64,000 nucleotides of DNA from Paenibacillus phytohabitans. GTDB lineage: Bacteria > Bacillota > Bacilli > Paenibacillales > Paenibacillaceae. The translations under genes and the position numbers were made by a program. The stretch is taken from contig NZ_WHOB01000059.1 in assembly GCF_013141775.1 (NCBI RefSeq), forward strand, positions 124,001 to 188,000, in the 5' to 3' direction. The notes under the pieces were generated by a model. It ran no database searches, was not told where the DNA came from, and saw only the letters and a program-made list of their open reading frames with translations. This document shows positions 24,334 through 32,604 of the stretch, piece after piece (the stretch's first letter is position 1; each line of letters starts with the position of its first letter).

Positions 24334-25464
24334 TTATTCGTTCAGCGCCGCGCTCAGCGCTTCAAGATTCTGGCGCATAACGCCCAAGTAATCCAGATTA
24401 TTCCTGGTGTCTTCCTCCGTCAGTCCTTCAATCGGATTCAGCACAGCTGTCTTGGCTCCAATTTCCTGGGCAATAGTGTCAGCCACACTGGAGGATACCA
24501 GAGTTTCGAAAAAGATCGTTTTTACGTTATTCGCCTTGGCAAATTCTACGATCTCTGCCATTTGAGCAGCGGAAGGCTCCTGCTCCGGTGACAACCCGGC
24601 GATAGGCACTTGAGTTAAACCATATTCACGGGCCAGGTATCCGAAAGCGGCATGCTGGGTAATAAAGTCCTTACGTTTCGTATCCTTCAGCCCGTCTTTG
24701 AACTCCTGATCCAGCTGCTGCAGCTTGGCGATATAGGCTTCGCTATTGGTTTTGAAGGCTGCTGCATTCTCAGGTGAGGCTGCGGATAAAGCCGCTTCAA
24801 TCGTGCGGACCTCCTGGATCGCCATAGCCGGGGCGAGCCACACATGCGGGTCAAGGCCGCCGTGATCATGGCCTTCTCCGGCATGTGCTTCTTCCCCCTG
24901 CTCATCCTCGTGGTCATGTTCGTGGTCGTGATCAGCCTCGCCGGACACTGTGCCTTCTTCATGGGCATGCTCATGGTCATGTCCCTCTTCCTCTTCCGTT
25001 CCTTCCATGATTTCCAGCCCCTTACTGGCTTCTACGGTAATCAGTTTGCTGCCGGAAGTCCCGTCCACAACCTGCTGCGCCCAGCCTTCCATTCCGGCTC
25101 CGTTATAGACAAGCACATCCGCATCAGAAATCTCAGCCATATCCTTAGCGGTCGGCTCCCAGTCATGCGGCTCGGTGCCGGCCGGAATCAGCACTTCCAC
25201 ATCCGCAAGCTCACCGGTAATATTCTTCGTGAATTCATACATCGGATAGAAGCTGACCTTGATATTCAGCTTGTCCGCCGCAGGTACGGTTGTAGCTGCA
25301 GCCGCAGAGGACGGTGCGTTAGCAGGGCTGCCGTTCGAGGCAGCATTGCCTGCAGTATTGTTTCCGCAGCCGGAGACCACAAGCATAGCGGTCAGAGACA
25401 AGGCAGCAAGGTGGCGGATTTTGAATTTGGACTTTGATTTGGACTTTGATTTGGAATTCATCAT
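24334..25464 (-). CDS. znuA: Zinc ABC transporter substrate-binding lipoprotein ZnuA/AdcA type
   Basis: The protein has 376 residues. The lipobox is VSGC, after an unusual N-terminus of repeated Ser-Lys (SKSKSKSKFK) encoded by a tandem 12-bp repeat. Cluster A-I features include VSFYPMYEFTKNI, the metal ligand in AGTEPHDWEPTAKD and the second His in DPHVWLAP. Between them is a His/Asp/Glu-rich loop (HDHEHAHEE, DHDHEHDHEDE, GEGHDHGG) typical of zinc-binding members. It captures Zn2+ outside the membrane for ZnuBC. Confidence 0.95.
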   Translation of the reverse strand: MMNSKSKSKSKSKFKIRHLAALSLTAMLVVSGCGNNTAGNAASNGSPANAPSSAAAATTVPAADKLNIKVSFYPMYEFTKNITGELADVEVLIPAGTEPHDWEPTAKDMAEISDADVLVYNGAGMEGWAQQVVDGTSGSKLITVEASKGLEIMEGTEEEEGHDHEHAHEEGTVSGEADHDHEHDHEDEQGEEAHAGEGHDHGGLDPHVWLAPAMAIQEVRTIEAALSAASPENAAAFKTNSEAYIAKLQQLDQEFKDGLKDTKRKDFITQHAAFGYLAREYGLTQVPIAGLSPEQEPSAAQMAEIVEFAKANNVKTIFFETLVSSSVADTIAQEIGAKTAVLNPIEGLTEEDTRNNLDYLGVMRQNLEALSAALNE

Positions 25465-25485
25465 ATTTTTCGGAGACCCCTTTTC

Positions 25486-26319
25486 TTAAATGGTTGTAGA
25501 TTTATGAATGTTGCGGCGGTTTTTCAATGTAATCAGCCGTTGTACGGCTATGGCACTCAGCAGAAATACGAGTAGAATAAGCGCAATCGTGCCTCCGGGA
25601 GGCGTGTTGATATAATACGAAGCCGTTAAGCCGCTAAACACACCGGTCAAGCCGACACCGACTGAAATCAGAATGGCTGCGGTAAAACCGGACGCAATCC
25701 GCAGCGCAATGGATGCCGGCAGCACAATAAGAGCGGATACCAGCAGCACACCTACAACAGGCATGGCTGCGGCAACGGTCATGCCGGTAAGAACGGCGAA
25801 CGAGAAGGACAGTAATCCGGTATGGACTCCGCCGATGCTGGCGGTCTCCTCGTCAAATGTCAGGTTGTACAGCGGCCGGCGCAGCACAATGAAGTAGACG
25901 AGTCCGGCGGCGGCCACGATGGCAATCAGCTTAAGCTGGGTATCACTCACGGCAACGATGGAGCCGAACAGGTAAGAGCTGAAGCTCTTGGTCAGGTTCT
26001 GCTTCAGGCTCATCAGCACGACGGCCAGCGCCAGACCGGAGGTCATAATGATAGCTACCGGAAGCTCACTGTATGTACGGTAAGAACGGCGCAGCTGCTC
26101 GATAACCAGCCCTCCGGCTACGGCCACAGCGAAACCGCTGATGGCCGGGTTCCACTGCAGGACTGAACCCAGCGCCACACCTGCAAGTGAGACATGGGAC
26201 AGGGTGTCCGCCATCAGCACCTGCCTGCGCAGCATCAGGTATACGCCAAGCAGCGGACCAATAATGCCGATCAGGCCTCCTGCCCAAAATGCACGCTGCA
26301 TGAATTCGTAACCAAGCAT
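25486..26319 (-). CDS. znuB: Zinc ABC transporter permease ZnuB type
   Basis: The protein has 277 residues with about eight membrane segments and the family-3 (zinc/manganese) permease signatures VLMADTLSHVSLAGVALG near the N-terminus and VVGVLLVSALIVLPASIALR later. AGGAGGG lies six bases before the ATG at 26319, which is 49 bp inside the znuC gene, indicating translational coupling. It forms the channel for ZnuA/ZnuC. Confidence 0.95.
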   Translation of the reverse strand: MLGYEFMQRAFWAGGLIGIIGPLLGVYLMLRRQVLMADTLSHVSLAGVALGSVLQWNPAISGFAVAVAGGLVIEQLRRSYRTYSELPVAIIMTSGLALAVVLMSLKQNLTKSFSSYLFGSIVAVSDTQLKLIAIVAAAGLVYFIVLRRPLYNLTFDEETASIGGVHTGLLSFSFAVLTGMTVAAAMPVVGVLLVSALIVLPASIALRIASGFTAAILISVGVGLTGVFSGLTASYYINTPPGGTIALILLVFLLSAIAVQRLITLKNRRNIHKSTTI

Positions 26320-26978
26320 GTCCAGCCCTCCTGTTCCTGTCGTTCCAGGCTGATCACCGTATCCAGATAGGATCTTGTCTCTTCCAGGCCATGTGTAACC
26401 ATAATGACGGTGCGGCCATGCTGGCTGACATAATGCCGCATCAGCTTGTAGAAGCCGCTGCGGCTGGCAGTATCCATGCCGGTTGCCGGCTCATCCAGCA
26501 CCAGCACCTGCGGCTGCTGGGCAAGCGCCCGGGCGATGCAGATCCGCTGCTTCTGTCCGCCGGACAGCTCGCCGATTCTGCGGTTGCGGTACTCCCACAT
26601 ATCGACCTGACGCAGGCTGCTCTCCACCAGCGCTTCCTGTTCCTTCGTGAAGCGGCGGAACAATCCCAGCCTGGAGTAGCAGCCGGAACGGACCAGCTCG
26701 ATGACCTTGCTGGGGAATCCGGCATTGAAGGAGGCAACTTGCTGCGGCACATAGCCGATCACCAGCCCGCCCCCGCCGGTAAGCTCCTTGTTCAGGGAGA
26801 CCGTTCCGCTCCAGGGCTTCAGCAGGCCCAGCATAAGCTTGAGCAGCGTTGTCTTCGCCGCTCCGTTGGGGCCGGTGATCCCGATGAACTGCCCGGCTTC
26901 AATATCCAGCGACAAGCGGTCAATGACCGGCTCGTTCCCGTAGCCGAACACAACATCCTGCATGGATGACAAAATCAT
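26271..26978 (-). CDS. znuC: Zinc ABC transporter ATPase ZnuC type
   Basis: The protein has 235 residues; the ATG at 26978 follows AGGGAAG, while the longer frame to 27002 has no ribosome binding site. Walker A reads GPNGAAKTT (Ala where most ABC ATPases have Gly before Lys), the signature is LSGGQKQR, Walker B is VLVLDEPATGMD, and the switch His is in VTHGLEE. It is first in the operon, behind two Zur boxes and a promoter whose spacer is itself a Zur box. Confidence 0.94.
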   Translation of the reverse strand: MILSSMQDVVFGYGNEPVIDRLSLDIEAGQFIGITGPNGAAKTTLLKLMLGLLKPWSGTVSLNKELTGGGGLVIGYVPQQVASFNAGFPSKVIELVRSGCYSRLGLFRRFTKEQEALVESSLRQVDMWEYRNRRIGELSGGQKQRICIARALAQQPQVLVLDEPATGMDTASRSGFYKLMRHYVSQHGRTVIMVTHGLEETRSYLDTVISLERQEQEGWTCLVTNSCSVHFGQEA

Positions 26979-27065
26979 AGCGTATCGTCTTCCCTTCTTC
27001 ATTCAACTTCAGACGGAGCTGATGCACCGGTAAAGTCTATTAACATTCGCAGATAATAAGTTTAT

Positions 27066-27080
27066 TCGTAACAATTACGT
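27066..27080 (-). promoter_or_regulatory. Zur box 2 upstream of znuC
   Basis: TCGTAACAATTACGT matches the Bacillus Zur palindrome TCGTAATNATTACGA at 13 of 15 positions, counting the N as a match. It lies 14-28 bp downstream of the predicted -10. Confidence 0.75.
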
Positions 27081-27093
27081 TTTGACTCCATTG

Positions 27094-27122
27094 ATATTAT
27101 CGTAATAATTACGATCTGTAAA
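27094..27122 (-). promoter_or_regulatory. znuC promoter with Zur box 1 in the spacer
   Basis: On the minus strand TTTACA (27117-27122), 17 bp, then TAATAT (27094-27099). The spacer contains the perfect palindrome TCGTAATAATTACGA at 27100-27114, so Zur binding would block polymerase directly. A third partial word (TCGTAATCAAACTGATTA) lies near 27140. Confidence 0.85.
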
Positions 27123-27181
27123 CCCGAAACCGAAAATTAATCGTAATCAAACTGATTAACACCGTAATCTAGGCAGCAAAA

Positions 27182-27210
27182 AGCCGGAACCGACAGTCCC
27201 GATTCCGGCT
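27182..27210 (-). terminator. Terminator of the rpmG-GTPase unit
   Basis: On the minus strand AGCCGGAA pairs with TTCCGGCT and is followed by TTTTTGC. It lies about 150 bp after the GTPase stop at 27358 and just upstream of the znuC promoter. Confidence 0.85.
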
Positions 27211-27357
27211 CTTCCGCGTAATTAGATACTCGTCTTGCATACCACCGTAACTCCAGATACCTGTCTTGCATTCCATCCGAATATAAATCCCCTGTATCAC
27301 CCGAGTTCAATTCTTAAACCCTAACCTTCCGGCCGCTGCACGCTCCTCCTCAGCCCT

Positions 27358-28566
27358 CTATTCCTGCCCGGCCGCAAGCAGCTCCTCTGCCGGCCATGGC
27401 AGCGGATTGTTGAACTCGTTCCAGTCCAGCTTCATTTCTTCCGCGCTAAGCAGGCAGCGGTCCAGCCGGGCTTCGATGTCTGCACGGTTCATGCTGACGC
27501 CGATGAACACGATCTCGTTCAGACGGTCGCCCCACTGCCCGTCCCACTTCGCCTTAACATCCGGCTCGGCCGCCAGCACCTCCTGCTGCTGGTCCTCCGG
27601 CATCGTCGCCAGCCAATAACCGGCCGGACCGAACTGAATGGACGGTCCCGCCTGGCTGACGGTTGCGGCCAGATCCCCGCGCGCGGCCAGCCATACCAGA
27701 CCTTTGGCCCGGACTACCTCAGCCGGCCAGTTGCTGAAGAAGAAGCTCAGCCGCTGCGGATGGAACGGCGTTCTGCGCCGGTAGACAAAGGAGGTGATGC
27801 CGTATTCTTCCGTCTCCGGTGTATGCTCCTCCTTGCCGAGCTCTGCGATCCAGCCGGAGGACAGACTGGTCTGCTCGAAATCAAACAGACCTGTATTCAG
27901 GATCTCTGAAGGGTCGACCTCCGCATTAACCGTACGGATGATCTTCGCGCGCGGTTGAAGCCTGCGCAGCACAGCCTCCAGCTTGTTCAGCTCCTGCTCG
28001 TCCACGAGATCGCATTTGTTCAGCAGCAGCACATCGCAGGTCTCAATCTGGTCAATCAGCAGATCAACGATATCCCGGAAGTCGCCATCGCCCGCAGTCA
28101 TATTGCGGTCAAGCAGACTGTCCCCCGAAGCAAAATCATGCCAGAAACGGTTGGCATCGACTACCGTAACCATCGTGTCCAGTCTGGCAAGCTCAGTAAG
28201 ATCAATATCCAGCTCAGGGTTCGCATAGGTGAAGGTCTGGGCTACCGGAACCGGCTCGCTGATGCCGGAAGACTCGATCAGAATATAATCGAAACGTCCT
28301 TCCGACGCGAGATTATTCACTTCCCGCAGCAGGTCGTCGCGGAGCGTGCAGCAGATACAGCCATTGGACATTTCCACCAGCTTTTCCTCAGTCCGGGAGA
28401 GGGTATTGCCGGATTTCACCAGGCCCGCGTCCACGTTCACCTCACTCATATCATTCACAATGACCGCCACCTTCAGGCCATCGCGGTTATGCAGAATGTG
28501 ATTCAGGAGTGTCGTTTTGCCGGAACCGAGGTATCCGCTGAGTACAGTAACAGGAATTCTCTTCAT
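27358..28566 (-). CDS. COG0523 (CobW/YciC-like) GTPase, putative zinc metallochaperone
   Basis: The protein has 402 residues; AAGGAG precedes the ATG. The G1 motif is GYLGSGKTTLLN, then the family-defining CxCC metal motif NGCICCTLRDDL, ESSGISEPVPVAQTF, and NKCDLVD (G4). The C-terminal CobW_C domain starts around residue 255. COG0523 proteins under Zur control are thought to deliver zinc to client proteins during limitation. It lies 95 bp after rpmG and behind that gene's Zur box, like B. subtilis yciC in regulation. Confidence 0.92.
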   Translation of the reverse strand: MKRIPVTVLSGYLGSGKTTLLNHILHNRDGLKVAVIVNDMSEVNVDAGLVKSGNTLSRTEEKLVEMSNGCICCTLRDDLLREVNNLASEGRFDYILIESSGISEPVPVAQTFTYANPELDIDLTELARLDTMVTVVDANRFWHDFASGDSLLDRNMTAGDGDFRDIVDLLIDQIETCDVLLLNKCDLVDEQELNKLEAVLRRLQPRAKIIRTVNAEVDPSEILNTGLFDFEQTSLSSGWIAELGKEEHTPETEEYGITSFVYRRRTPFHPQRLSFFFSNWPAEVVRAKGLVWLAARGDLAATVSQAGPSIQFGPAGYWLATMPEDQQQEVLAAEPDVKAKWDGQWGDRLNEIVFIGVSMNRADIEARLDRCLLSAEEMKLDWNEFNNPLPWPAEELLAAGQE

Positions 28567-28661
28567 TGATTTACTCCTTACACAAATTTAGTTTAGGACA
28601 GCAGCGCATCCGCCGCCCGTCTATCAGAACTTCTTCCTTCCCAAGGTACGGCTCAGCACCC

Positions 28662-28811
28662 TTAGCGGGTCTCACGATGCAGCGTTACACGCTTCAGGCG
28701 CGGGCAATATTTCTTCATCTCAAGCCGTCCGGGCGTGGTTCTCTTATTCTTCGTAGTGGTGTAGTTGCGGTCGCCAGTCTCCGTGCAGGCCAAGGTAACG
28801 ATTACTCTCAC
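28662..28811 (-). CDS. rpmG: 50S ribosomal protein L33, zinc-independent form
   Basis: A 49-residue protein is encoded from GTG 28811, ten bases after AGGGAG. It reads VRVIVTLACTETGDRNYTTT, then a basic middle, then KKYCPRLKRVTLHRETR. Zinc-type L33 has two CxxC pairs; here each pair has only its first Cys (TLAC, KKYC), so this is the C-minus form. Its start is 26 bp from a perfect Zur box, so it is expected to replace zinc-containing L33 when zinc is scarce. It is followed by the COG0523 GTPase. Confidence 0.93.
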   Translation of the reverse strand: MRVIVTLACTETGDRNYTTTKNKRTTPGRLEMKKYCPRLKRVTLHRETR

Positions 28812-28836
28812 TAAAATTCAACTCCCTTTCATTTAA

Positions 28837-28851
28837 TCGTAATTATTACGA
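28837..28851 (-). promoter_or_regulatory. Zur box upstream of rpmG
   Basis: TCGTAATTATTACGA is a perfect match to the 7-1-7 Zur palindrome. It begins 7 bp after the -10 and so covers the likely transcription start. Confidence 0.9.
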
Positions 28852-28858
28852 TTTACAC

Positions 28859-28888
28859 ATTCTACATGGTCCGCCTGTCCGCTGTCAA
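28859..28888 (-). promoter_or_regulatory. rpmG promoter
   Basis: On the minus strand TTGACA (28883-28888), 18 bp, then TAGAAT (28859-28864). The consensus -35 and the overlapping Zur box support it. Confidence 0.8.
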
Positions 28889-29106
28889 CTGGTGATCCGC
28901 AAAATTTCAACTCTCTTAGAATTGTGGTCTTTCCTGCGGAGGAATTACGTATAGATGGAATTACAAGTGAAAACGGCTTGGCCTCCTTCAAGAGCGGGGC
29001 CGTTTCAGCAGGAAACAGACGGTTGCTCTGGTGAGAAGCATCGAAGGTTGTATTACAAAGAAAATATGATTCTTGCAATTCCAAGAACGAAGCGGGAGAG
29101 TGAGCC

Positions 29107-30138
29107 ATGAAGATACCTGTGATCATACTGAGCGGATTTCTGGGGAGCGGAAAAACTACTCTGCTGTTAAGTCTGCTGAAGGAGAGCAAGCGGCGGGGGC
29201 TTAATCCCGGCGTAGTCATGAATGAGCTGGGGAAAAAAGATGTCGACGGCTATATTCTGCAGGAGAATACCGGCACTAGTGTGGAAAAGCTGCTGGACGG
29301 CTGTGTATGCTGCAGCCGTAAGGAAGAGCTGCCGCGCAGCCTGGCCGCCCTGCTGGCGCGCCGTCCGGATATCATCTACATCGAGCTTACCGGCGTCGCG
29401 GACCCCGATGAAATTGCCAAATCGCTGCTGGAGATGCCTTTAGCAGACCGGCTGAAGCTGCACTTTACCATCACGCTGCTAGATGCCGAGAATGCGCTGG
29501 ACTATAACAGCCGCTTCTCTGCCGATAAACAGCTGGTCCGCACTCTGCGCAAGCAGCTCACGGTGGCCGATCTGATTATCGTGAACAAAAGCGATCTGGT
29601 CGAACCGGAAACCCTATGGAAAATCGAGAAAATGGTCTATAAGCAAAACTCTGAATCGGAGATTGTATTTACCCATTACAGCCAGATTAATCTGGCCCCG
29701 CTGCTGGCAGGCATCGCCGCCCGTGAACTGCGGAGGCCTGCGCCGCAGCGCGGACCGGGTACTATAAACGGCACATCGCTTAAACGAACCAGTCCAGGCT
29801 ACGGGGGGAGCGCGACTGCTGTACAGGAGCCCGAGTCCGGCCCAAGCACCTCCTACTCGCAGGTAGCGGCAGTTACGCTGACCGTACCGCAGGGGGGAAA
29901 CGGAAGGATCCGCCGGGAGCAGCTGGAGCTTTTTTTCCGGGAATGGGGAGACAGTCTGCTTAGAGCCAAAGGTCATGTCCAGCTTGCGGAGCAGGATTCC
30001 GTGCAGCTTGTGCAATATGCGGGGCACCGCACAACCTGGGAAGCCTCGCGTTATCCGGGCCAGCCTTACATTGTGTGCATCGGCCTGAATTTGGACGAGA
30101 GGGCGGTCAGCCGCCGCTGGGCAGCCTTGTTCAGCTAA
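29107..30138 (+). CDS. COG0523 (CobW-like) GTPase, second paralogue
   Basis: The protein has 343 residues. G1 is GFLGSGKTTLLLSLL, the metal motif is DGCVCCSRKEELP, G3 region IYIELTGVADPDEI, G4 NKSDLVE. A low-complexity linker (about residues 215-260) joins a C-terminal CobW_C-like domain. It heads a unit with a YcgR-type permease and a YcgQ-type protein. Unlike the other paralogue, no Zur box lies in the 255 bp upstream, so its control differs. It probably handles a metal for, or together with, the two membrane proteins downstream; this is inference. Confidence 0.88.
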   Translation: MKIPVIILSGFLGSGKTTLLLSLLKESKRRGLNPGVVMNELGKKDVDGYILQENTGTSVEKLLDGCVCCSRKEELPRSLAALLARRPDIIYIELTGVADPDEIAKSLLEMPLADRLKLHFTITLLDAENALDYNSRFSADKQLVRTLRKQLTVADLIIVNKSDLVEPETLWKIEKMVYKQNSESEIVFTHYSQINLAPLLAGIAARELRRPAPQRGPGTINGTSLKRTSPGYGGSATAVQEPESGPSTSYSQVAAVTLTVPQGGNGRIRREQLELFFREWGDSLLRAKGHVQLAEQDSVQLVQYAGHRTTWEASRYPGQPYIVCIGLNLDERAVSRRWAALFS

Positions 30139-30160
30139 TATCAGGCGCGGGAAGGAGCCG

Positions 30161-31159
30161 ATGAAGCCCTTGACAACCTTTTCTCCGTTCAAAATACTGC
30201 CGCTGCTCATTCCCGCTGCCTTCCTGCTCACGATTGGCATTCTCTGGCTCCCCGGTCATCCGGAGCTGCTTAACAACGGTTATGTGGACACGTTCAAAAC
30301 AGCGTTTCTCGGCATTCTGCTCGAAGCCCTGCCGTTCGTGCTCCTGGGTGCGCTGCTCTCCTCATTGCTCCGCGTCTTCGTGCCGGACGAGATGATCTCA
30401 CGCTGGATTCCGCGCCATCCGGTTCCGGCTATTCTATTCGGCTGCCTGCTCGGGATCATTTTCCCCGTCTGCGAATGCGGGATGATTCCGCTTGTCCGCC
30501 GGTTAATGCACAAAGGCATGCCGCTCTACGTCGCCATCGTCTTCATCCTGTCCGGTCCGATCCTGAATCCGGTCGTCTACGGGGCCACCCTGACGGCCTT
30601 CCGTTCCCATCCGGAACTGGCCTATGCGCGGATGGGACTGGCTTTTGCCGTATCCGCCCTAATCGGCCTTGTCATCTATGCCACCATCCGCAAATCACCG
30701 CTGCGTCTGTCCATCCCCCGCGAGGGGGGCGAGGAGCATCACGGCACTACCCGCGGCGGGCGGGTAGTCGCAGTCTTTGTGCATACGTCGGATGAGTTTT
30801 TTGAAATGGGGAAATATCTGATCATCGGCTGCCTGTTAACCGCCGGTATCCAAACCTTCATGAATCACGGCAGCCTGACCGCTATCGGAGAGCGCCCGCT
30901 GGGCTCCTACCTGTTCATGATGGGGCTGGCCTTTGTACTCTCGCTCTGCTCCACCTCAGATGCCTTTGTCGCCTCTACCTTCCTGCATTCCTTTCCGGCC
31001 GGATCACTGCTGGCGTTCATGGTGCTGGGCCCGATGCTCGACTTCAAAAACTCGCTGATGCTGCTGTCGCTGTTCAAAACCAGATTCGCGCTTTATCTGT
31101 TCTTCCTGATTGTCTCGGCCGTCTTCACCGGCTCGGTGCTGGCTTCACTCTGGCTGTAG
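30161..31159 (+). CDS. YcgR/DUF318-type permease
   Basis: The protein has 332 residues with about eight membrane segments. It contains the family motif CECGMIPLVRRLMHKGMP and ILSGPILNPVV, and in the second half SLCSTSDAFVASTF. PF03773 permeases are two-fold repeats of unknown substrate. It starts 22 bp after the GTPase and is followed by the YcgQ-like gene, as in the Bacillus ycgRQ pair. Confidence 0.88.
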   Translation: MKPLTTFSPFKILPLLIPAAFLLTIGILWLPGHPELLNNGYVDTFKTAFLGILLEALPFVLLGALLSSLLRVFVPDEMISRWIPRHPVPAILFGCLLGIIFPVCECGMIPLVRRLMHKGMPLYVAIVFILSGPILNPVVYGATLTAFRSHPELAYARMGLAFAVSALIGLVIYATIRKSPLRLSIPREGGEEHHGTTRGGRVVAVFVHTSDEFFEMGKYLIIGCLLTAGIQTFMNHGSLTAIGERPLGSYLFMMGLAFVLSLCSTSDAFVASTFLHSFPAGSLLAFMVLGPMLDFKNSLMLLSLFKTRFALYLFFLIVSAVFTGSVLASLWL

Positions 31160-31233
31160 CAACCCTCACAAACTCAGCATATGCTTCCGATGCAGTTTGT
31201 CCGCAGAAACTCAGGGAGCAACCCTCACAAACT
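31158..31233. repeat. Pair of 17-bp direct repeats between the permease and YcgQ genes
   Basis: AGCAACCCTCACAAACT occurs at 31158-31174 and at 31217-31233, 59 bp apart. The second copy runs into the ribosome binding site TAGGAGG. Confidence 0.8.
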
Positions 31234-31248
31234 TTTAGGAGGTTCCGT

Positions 31249-32106
31249 ATGAATAACGCCCGGAGCATCCGGTTTCACTATTTACTGAGGGCGGTTATTC
31301 TGCTCGCCTTCGCCCTCTATATCGGACATCTGGTCCAGCAGGACGCGCTTCATTACTACGTTGCCCCCAAGCTGGCACGCTGGATCAGGCTGTGTCCGGT
31401 TCCGCTCTCCCTGATGGCGCTGAGCCTCGGGCTTCAAGCCGTCCTTGGCAAAAGCAGTGTCCTGTGCGACTGTGAGCACCGCCTGCCCCGTTCCGGGCTG
31501 GGCAGTTCCGCACTATACAGCCTGTTCCTGCTTCCGCTGCTGCTCGGGTTTCTCCTGCCTGACCGCGCACTGGGAAGTGCTGCAGCGGCCAGAAAAGGCC
31601 TCACCCTGTCTTATACAGCCGCAGAGTCCGGCAGCGGCGCGAAGTTCACTCCCTCTAACCCCTATGAGGCGGAATTTGCCGAGCTGGCCGGCAAGCTGTA
31701 CGGAGAGTCCGTTATTCCTGTATACCCGGAGATTTTCTCTGAGACCCTGGGCGCTATCAACCTGTATAAATCACAGTTTGAGGGCAGGGAAATCTCGGTA
31801 TCCGGCTTTCTCTACCGAGAGCCGCAGGGTGCCGGCCAGACCAGCTATGCGGTCAGCCGGTTCCTCGTCCAGTGCTGCACGGCGGATGCCACTCCGTTCG
31901 GTATTCTGCTGGAGCCGGGAACACAAATAAGCCTGCCCGCCGATACCTGGATTGAGGTTCGGGGCAAGCTTCATGTGGTGCTCTATCAGGGAGTGGAGAC
32001 ACTGCAGATTACTCCGGAAGTCCTAACCGCAGTTCCTGAGCCGTCCACACCTTATGTATACACTAGTGCCGACGCCGCAGCGGCCTGGGAGGAGCTGCAG
32101 CCTTGA
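31249..32106 (+). CDS. YcgQ-type (TIGR03943/DUF1980) permease-associated protein
   Basis: The protein has 285 residues; TTAGGAGGTTCC precedes the ATG. Two or three membrane segments fill the N-terminal half, and the C-terminal soluble domain holds the DUF1980 pattern GREISVSGFLYRE and FLVQCCTADATPFG. It is the obligate partner of the DUF318 permease in related genomes. Substrate unknown; the GTPase neighbour suggests a metal-related role. Confidence 0.85.
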   Translation: MNNARSIRFHYLLRAVILLAFALYIGHLVQQDALHYYVAPKLARWIRLCPVPLSLMALSLGLQAVLGKSSVLCDCEHRLPRSGLGSSALYSLFLLPLLLGFLLPDRALGSAAAARKGLTLSYTAAESGSGAKFTPSNPYEAEFAELAGKLYGESVIPVYPEIFSETLGAINLYKSQFEGREISVSGFLYREPQGAGQTSYAVSRFLVQCCTADATPFGILLEPGTQISLPADTWIEVRGKLHVVLYQGVETLQITPEVLTAVPEPSTPYVYTSADAAAAWEELQP

Positions 32107-32114
32107 GTGCCAGC

Positions 32115-32519
32115 TTAGATCACCGCATCCAGCGCATCATCGTCATCAATGGATGAACCGGGATTTACGACCTCAATGAGAAGCCGGGCCGGAATACAGA
32201 TAATCTGCTGTTTGGGCCTGGAGATGAACCCCATATCCAGCGCAATGGTCAGGGGAGCATCCGAGTAAGTCATCTGTATCCCATAGTCGAACACCTTCAG
32301 GGTATTGTGGCCGAACTTGGTACGGATGTCTATAATCTGTTCTTCCTTGGTCAGGTTTACCGTCTTGTACGCCTTGCCGTTCACTGTAATAACAGCCTTC
32401 AGATCTCCCTGTGCATAATGCTCATTGTGATTCGAGAACCACTTATAGCCGTAAATGGAACCGGCGGCAAGCAATACGACCAGGATCATGATGAAATCGC
32501 CACGTTTCATGGTTTTCAA
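32115..32519 (-). CDS. NusG domain II protein, membrane-anchored, predicted Zur target
   Basis: The protein has 134 residues. The start is TTG at 32519, eight bases after GAGAGGG; an internal ATG at 32510 is the alternative. One N-terminal membrane anchor (FIMILVVLLAAGSIYGY) is followed by an extracellular NusG-II-like domain (AVITVNGKAYKTVNLTK, IDIRTKFGHNTLKVFDYG, QQIICIPARLLIEV) and an acidic tail. No function is known for stand-alone members. A perfect Zur box overlies its promoter, so a zinc-related role is likely. Confidence 0.85.
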   Translation of the reverse strand: MKTMKRGDFIMILVVLLAAGSIYGYKWFSNHNEHYAQGDLKAVITVNGKAYKTVNLTKEEQIIDIRTKFGHNTLKVFDYGIQMTYSDAPLTIALDMGFISRPKQQIICIPARLLIEVVNPGSSIDDDDALDAVI

Positions 32520-32550
32520 TACCGTAACCCTCTCACTGACTATTTTATAA

Positions 32551-32565
32551 TCGTAATAATTACGA
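32551..32565 (-). promoter_or_regulatory. Zur box upstream of the NusG-II gene
   Basis: TCGTAATAATTACGA is a perfect 7-1-7 palindrome identical to Zur box 1 of znuC. It lies 9 bp downstream of the -10. Confidence 0.88.
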
Positions 32566-32574
32566 TCCCTATAA

Positions 32575-32604
32575 ATAATAGTTTAGCCAGGGGAAGATTG
32601 TCAA
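32575..32604 (-). promoter_or_regulatory. Promoter of the NusG-II gene
   Basis: On the minus strand TTGACA (32599-32604), 18 bp, TATTAT (32575-32580). Confidence 0.75.
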
